Origin: Heliocidaris erythrogramma
Lineage: Eukaryota > Echinodermata > Echinoidea > Camarodonta > Echinometridae
Reading direction: 5' to 3'
Assembly (NCBI GenBank): GCA_025617745.1
Contig: CM046853.1
Coordinates: forward strand, 58,489,233 to 58,553,232
Length of the DNA: 64,000 nt
Below, piece after piece: positions 58,747-64,000 of this stretch (its first letter is position 1; every line of letters starts with the position of its first letter). A program made the position numbers and the translations under genes. The notes below the pieces were generated by a model. It ran no database searches, was not told where the DNA came from, and saw only the letters and a program-made list of their open reading frames with translations.

Positions 58747-61700
58747 TCACTTCTCAGAACTTTCCACAGTATGCTGGTTTTGAGGGGTAGGAGGATGTGT
58801 ATCATCATCTGAGACTGCCTCTGTCACCTGAGCTCCATCAGTAGACTGTAGCGTTGCTGATGATGATGGTGTGCGAGAATCTGTCTCTGGTCCCTCCTTC
58901 TGCAGGTCAAACACAAAAATGGCATAAAAAAGAATTGAACATTCAATAATACAGTAATTTATTTAAAGCGTCACCAAAAAAAATGTTTAATCCATAGAAG
59001 ATCAAGCGATTAAATATTTGGGTTTAACCCTGTCCCAAATGTAGGTTATCACTGACATAAAGATATTTTACCTTCAACAGGTCCAGGGCCCCAGTTCATA
59101 AACATTGTTACCAATAACAAGTTACAATAACTGTTATAAGCTACTAAAATCATTGAATTTGATTGGCTGAGAGTAAATTTGTCACAGATTAGTGTAAAGT
59201 TGTTATCAATAGTAAGTTTAATGAAACAGGGCCCAGATCATTGTGATTATGTACATGTATTTGAGCATGAATATTTAGGATACTACATTCATCTATCATA
59301 CAGATTTGTAATAAAGTCCTCTCTCATGCATAGCAAAATCTAAACAAATAATGTTCTCTTGAAACACAAGTTCTGATGATGTGATATATGAATTGAAAAT
59401 ATTGTTATTCTAGTATTAGTGCATACTAAGAAGGTGCTTTGTCAATATGCTATAATCATTGTCTCCATATCTTTTCTGATATCAACTTCCAGTTCATTTT
59501 TATAAACATGCATACATACAAAAGAAGAAGAAAGCTTGGTAACAACTAACAAGGAAGAAACAAGGACAGCATACAGGTACAAAAAACATTATTTACATAC
59601 ATAAACATGATGACAATTTAAAACACAGAAAAAGACGGAAGCTAGTATCAGTAAAGGAAAACAAGGACTCGAGGACAGTACAGAAAATACAGTCCAAAAC
59701 ATAACTGCACTTTCCTCCATCAAACGTGAAGACAATTCCAAAAACACAATAAAGACAATAAAAGAAGCCCATATTAATAAATAAAACAAGGATTAAGGAC
59801 AGCATAAAGGTAGAGTAAATGGGATGGTACACAAGCCATATTACCAAATATTCAAGTTAATGGATCATACATGAAGACTTTTTAAAGACACTAACAAGAC
59901 AATTAAGAAGACTAAATTTAAATGGAATATGGCCTTCCATCAAGAAAGAATCAGAAGCAAAACAGAAGGCTGTACACTAAATAATATGGTGAAACAGGAC
60001 ACCAGGACAATGCCAACAATGTTAATGGATGTTCCTGGACCATACATGAAAACAGTTTGATACACAAAAACAAGACAATCTGAAAGACACATATGAACTG
60101 GAACAAAGCATCAGGGAAGGAAGGAAGGAAAAAAATAAGAGCCATGAGGGTAAAAGTACAGGAAAAAGTGGAATGGGACAAAGTCTCAAAATGCTTCAGA
60201 ATTTGGAGATCAATGGAAACAGCAAAGTGGATGGTTCTAACAACTTACATAAAATAGACTTGGGTTAATTGTTTATAAAGTTTCATAAAGACAGAGATAT
60301 TCAAAGAACTTAAACCACATGGAAAACACCGAGCCAGAGATTCTATCTGCATAGAAATGAAGTACAGTGGAACCTTCTTGGGACCAAGGAAATTACCTCT
60401 TTATATCAAAACCTTGTTAAATCAGGGCTAAAGACAATAGAATACAAAGAAGTGGGACCTGCAAAATTATCTTGTTATAATGATCGTGTGTTCTTTATAA
60501 CAACTGGATGCACATGCACATCACAGGAAGCAATAGGACACCACTACCACCATGAGAGATCTGATCTACACTACCAGAAGGGAGTCAATATGCAGAACAC
60601 ACTGATATTACAAGAATCTGATTCCTTACAACTTTCCTAGTCCGTCTTCTCTTTCCCATCCTTCCCTGTCATTCACAATATGTGATGGTTATTCACCGGA
60701 CCACCGCTCCAGAGCTCAGAGACCTCCTTGCGGCACACCGCTACGGCTAGGGTAGACAGGACAGTGCAGGGTACCAGGTACAGGAGAGCAGGCTGGCCCG
60801 TCTGCATTAGGGTGAGGGCTACGAAGGTGATGATCAGACCTACACCATACGCTGTGAAAGAAGAGAGAGAGAGGGAAGAAAAGTTCTGGATGATTTGTGT
60901 GCTTAGTCTTTGGTACATGTATATGGGCAAGTACAAGCTATTTTGTCCCATACATGTAAGTTAACAAGCACATCTAAGAGTTTAGTATATTTCATACTTC
61001 AATACCTTTCACCTTAAAATGAAATAGTATCATCTGCTAGAAATGACTTGTTTCATCAAAGTTATATGTGCTTATTTTGAAGAAAACTGGGACATACCTT
61101 GCACTTGCCCATATACCATATTTACATGTGCAGTATCAAAATTCCTCATTAAAACAAACACATTATGGTAAAGGAAAAGAACTGAAATCACACAGACTCA
61201 AACTTTACTACTCTGTAATACTCTTTCTATGGTGCTTTATAAAAGCTATGTTTCACTAGGCAAATCGAGTTTTCATTGGAGAGTACTCCTGGAAGTCTAT
61301 CTATTTCCAAGGTTAATCTAAACAATGGTTAATGGGTCATCAATGTAGCGTGTATAAATTTGTATGGCTCATTGGGTGCTTATAACTTAGGACAAAAAAA
61401 AAACATGCAGGCATATAAAATATGCTTAAAATAAAGGAAAAACATATCAAGTCGATTTGCTTGCACTTCCAAGCAATGCTAAATAACTAACATATTGTAT
61501 AAATAGGTATCATACATTACTCACCCACAACTGATGTAATGTAATAGATCCTAGGGGATTTGACCTTGAGATCATAGGTGTGGCAGAAACCAACAAGAAG
61601 GCCTGTCAAATTCAAGAAAAACATGGCAGTCACATATGTGTTAATAACATGAATGTGTTTACAAAACAAGTCAATATGAGACTCCTGTTCATTTATAAAT

Positions 61701-62831
61701 CTTTCTTTGAGGTGCCTGTCATAAGCAGCACATCTCCACCCCCCCCCCCCCCCCGGGTATTTGCTGTTTAGATTCATGCATCCAAGTGACCTGAAGAAAG
61801 CCACTAACTCTTTATAAACTGTTTTTACATTTTTCTGTGATTGCTGTTCTTGACCAGTATATCATGGATAATTCATAAAATCAAATTAAAATCAAATTGA
61901 AGTGTAAAACCAGATTAGAATTCAATAAGGTTTAACAGTATACAAGTGACTCCTGGTCTGGAAACGTTTAAAGAAGGAAAACAAAATAATTAAAAAAAAT
62001 AAAAATATGTTCACCAAATAGGCTAATCTTCAACATATATCACAGCCTATACCAAAACTAAATACAATGTTTAGATTTGTTAAAAAAATAGAAATTGATG
62101 CATCAAGTTCAACTCCTACAAAAATATACAAACAAAGGTAAACTATTACTAGGATTTGTTTAAATCTAATAAAAATACAATTCTTTGTCTCAAAGACAAA
62201 GAATGAGCTTCTCACCTGGTACAAGAATGTCACCGAAGCCTAGCATAGAGTAGACATTGCACACAGAAAATGCTGAATGACAGAGACGTGGCACAGTCAG
62301 CAATACAGGGATCTGGACAAAAATAAGTACAGAAATTATATTCACTTTTTCCATACTCATTCATTTAATTTCTTTTGTGAAATATTAGAAGAGAAAGAAA
62401 AGGAAATAGAGAAAAAATAACAGGGGGAAGAGAGAAGAGAGAAGAGAGAGCAAGAGGGAAAGAAGCACAGACAGAAAGAGAATGAGAATTGAAGGAGAGA
62501 TAGGGATGCACGGACAAAAAGAGAGAAAGAGAGAGAGAAAGAAAAATACAAACAGAAAGAAAAAGTGAGGGAGAGGGAAAAAGAAGAGGAAAGGGCATAG
62601 GAAAAGACAAGTAGATGAAGAAAAGAGAAGACACAAATGGAGAGCAAATGCAAACACACACACACACACAGTCAGTCAGAGAATGGATAGACATAGATAC
62701 AGAGAAACACGGAACAAAAATATAAAGGGGCAAATATATAGACAGACTAGATGACAAATGAGATAAAAAAGTACCTGTTCTGAAGCTGACTCACCACCTG
62801 TAGCTACTTTAACCATCACACTCTCACCAGT
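58747..62831 (-). CDS. SPPL2: Signal peptide peptidase-like 2 (SPPL2) intramembrane aspartyl protease, C-terminal exons (5' part outside window)
   Basis: Minus-strand exons with GT/AG borders and agreeing phases: 62831-62775, 62312-62216, 61602-61525, 60851-60697 and 58899-58747. The encoded string includes VMVKVATGG, VPRLCHSAFSV, the catalytic MLGFGDILVPG (GxGD motif carrying the second active-site Asp), LLVGFCHTYD, AYGVGLIITFVALTLMQTGQ and PALLYLVPCT, which contains the PAL motif required for active-site conformation. The last two membrane helices are visible. The final exon encodes a 50-residue hydrophilic cytosolic tail (KEGPETDSRTP ... VESSEK). The first catalytic Asp (YD motif) and the luminal domain lie beyond the right edge. 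SPPL2 proteases cleave type II membrane proteins such as TNF in endosomes/lysosomes. Reading through the exon ending at 60697 would hit a stop after ten more codons, a possible alternative C terminus. Confidence 0.9.
59086..59234. mobile_element. Palindromic MITE with GATTGGCTGAG core, copy C
   Basis: Ends GGGCCCCAGTTCATAAACA and TTTAATGAAACAGGGCCC; core GCTACTAAAATCATTGAATT then TGATTGGCTGAGAG. It lies in the last intron of the SPPL2 gene. Same family as 17322-17453 and 38039-38185. Confidence 0.75.
61739..61754. repeat. C16 homopolymer
   Basis: Run of 16 C in an SPPL2 intron; G16 in the transcript. Confidence 0.9.
62383..62660. repeat. Polypurine tract (GA/GAAA-rich)
   Basis: About 280 bp almost entirely purine on the plus strand with irregular AGAGAAAG-type units, ending in a short (CA)n. 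The overlapping Ser/Leu/Phe-rich minus frames are artefacts. Intronic in SPPL2. Confidence 0.85.
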
Positions 62832-63027
62832 CTGAAAAATCAAGGAGAAGTAGATATTCTCAAGTTCAGAAAAAATGAACATTGGCATTTGGACAAGTCC
62901 AAGTTATGTCCCATACGTTACCAAGTATTTTAGAATTTTAGTGTGGAGTTGTGAACATAAACTGACAATCAGGACAGGAATTATTTAAAGGCTAAATTGA
63001 TCACATTTTGTTCTTCAAATTGGCAAC
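62832..63027. other. SPPL2 intron sequence
   Basis: Upstream intron of the first SPPL2 exon in the window. No further SPPL2 exon (for example the one encoding the YD motif) was found to the right edge at 64000. Confidence 0.5.
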
Positions 63028-63470
63028 CAGTGTTATAGCTACGGTGGTCGGCGGTGGACGGGCCCGACCAGCACGGGGGATTTCCGTCCACCACTCCGGG
63101 TGAAAAACACTGCTTCCGACCGGCACTAATTTCACATAAGAACAGCATTAAACGTAACTGTTTGTGAAGAAACGTGGTACTTACATTCATATTTCCATCT
63201 TTATTCTTGTTTTATTTGCAATCGTACAAGAATCATGCTTTCTATTTGACAATAAATGATTATTTCTTAAAGATTTGCCGAGTTTCGTTGTCTTTTGTTA
63301 CGCACTATACTGTACTACTGTTCGTAATTTGCACATACAAATAGATATCATGTTTTACGTAGCGTATACCGGAAGCTGCTAATTGCGAGGCTCCATTCGC
63401 TAGAATGACTTGTTGCTTGTCAGTCAGTGAAATTTGAACCACCACTAAAAAGTTCCTAGCTATAACACTG
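63028..63470. mobile_element. Non-autonomous hAT element with perfect 8-bp target duplication
   Basis: TIRs CAGTGTTATAGCTA and TAGCTATAACACTG; TTGGCAAC is present on both sides (63020-63027, 63471-63478). An 8-bp duplication with CAGTG-type ends is diagnostic of hAT. The G/C-rich left arm contains GGTGGTCGGCGGTGGACG and inverted matches. Non-coding. Confidence 0.85.
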
Positions 63471-63478
63471 TTGGCAAC

Positions 63479-64000
63479 AATAGTATTTTTCTTTTAGTGC
63501 TACATGCTTCTAACGAGGTGTACAATGTAAAAAAATTTGCCATTTTTTTTCACGGGAAAATCCTGGCAGTCAGGTTCCCGGGAATGCCCTTTTATCCACA
63601 GTACATAGACTCTGCTTTAAGTTAAACCAGAGTTCAGAATACGGGCGATTGTGTTTTTCTCACAAACTTGGTTAGTAAAAACAAGGAAACTGTTAACAAA
63701 CAGTCATATTTTTTAACTGTAAATTAAAACGGAACTATGGAAACGATTTGTAATTTAATAGGGTAACTTGTTAAAATATGAGAAAATGATTTTTAAACAG
63801 TGTTTTATGTCGGGCGATTGTAAATTATACATCCTGATTTCCGGAAAACCAACAAACTTGATGTTGTTTTACAGGAACAAGACTGTAATATTGAAATAAC
63901 GGCAATAACTTGTAATTTCAAGAGCCAAAAAACCTGTAGTTTTACAGTTATATTTTTCAGTGTAATGTCTTTGAAAACAATACACATAGTTAGGAATTTT
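63479..64000. other. Intronic or intergenic, one MITE end fragment
   Basis: Contains GTTAAACCAGAGTTCAGAATACGGGC (63618-63648 region), an end fragment of the MITE family at 57052-57304 (quoted in part: CAGAGTTCAGAATACGGGC). Nothing else recognised. Confidence 0.45.

Noticed and set aside
62357..62757. Three overlapping Ser/Leu/Phe-rich minus frames
   Set aside because: Products of a polypurine/polypyrimidine tract in an SPPL2 intron.
1..64000. CRISPR arrays or bacterial operons
   Set aside because: Repeats lack regular spacers of CRISPR size, and genes show introns and eukaryotic splice signals.

Overview
This is intron-rich, A/T-rich animal DNA carrying three recognisable host genes, all on the minus strand, embedded in dense transposon debris. 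The gene set, gene structure, tRNA-derived SINEs, long C/G homopolymers and many palindromic non-autonomous DNA elements suggest a marine invertebrate deuterostome, most likely an echinoderm such as a sea urchin. That assignment is inference; no species-diagnostic sequence was found.

Layout. 1-19.6 kb: no recognisable gene. It holds non-autonomous DNA elements (a striking TIR element at 1806-2941 packed with GACGTC hexamers, and a mariner-like foldback at 14106-15561), a decayed minus-strand LINE (16.05-16.99 kb) and minisatellites. 19659-23057: a three-exon minus-strand gene for a 106-residue secreted protein with one EF-hand. 23.7-33.8 kb: SINE copies fused to very long TAG microsatellites, several MITEs and large palindromic elements. 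33876-55020: an eleven-exon minus-strand gene for a 475-residue ERICH2-like acidic protein. 55-58.7 kb: intergenic. 58747-62831: the C-terminal six exons of an SPPL2-type intramembrane aspartyl protease (minus strand, 5' part outside the window). 63-64 kb: a hAT-type MITE with clean 8-bp target duplications.

The most remarkable object lies inside intron 1 of the ERICH2-like gene. A 1.1-kb near-perfect palindromic DNA element (43919-54869, 8-bp target duplication CATAGGCA) is interrupted by a young 9.8-kb Ty3/gypsy LTR retrotransposon (43996-53830, 4-bp target duplication GTTA, nearly identical LTRs). The retrotransposon has an unusual gene set: a Gag with an N-terminal helix-hairpin-helix and a C-terminal zinc knuckle; a protease-RT-RNaseH ORF; an integrase ORF ending in a complete PHD finger of the H3K4me3-reader type; and, in the env position, a 494-residue ORF whose C-terminal half is a TatD-family metal-dependent nuclease with all metal ligands intact. 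Gag to Pol appears joined by a -1 frameshift signal (GGGAAAC, 7-nt spacer, stable hairpin). RNaseH to integrase is separated by a second -1 shift at a G6 run that also fits the slippery heptamer rule. The TatD ORF is preceded by a good 3' splice site, and the LTR contains a good 5' splice site, suggesting expression from a spliced subgenomic RNA.

The host palindrome has a second layer. Each arm carries, facing outward from the A/T-rich centre, a YY1-type motif, ATG codons and a consensus 5' splice site. This is what a bidirectional promoter with two first exons would look like.
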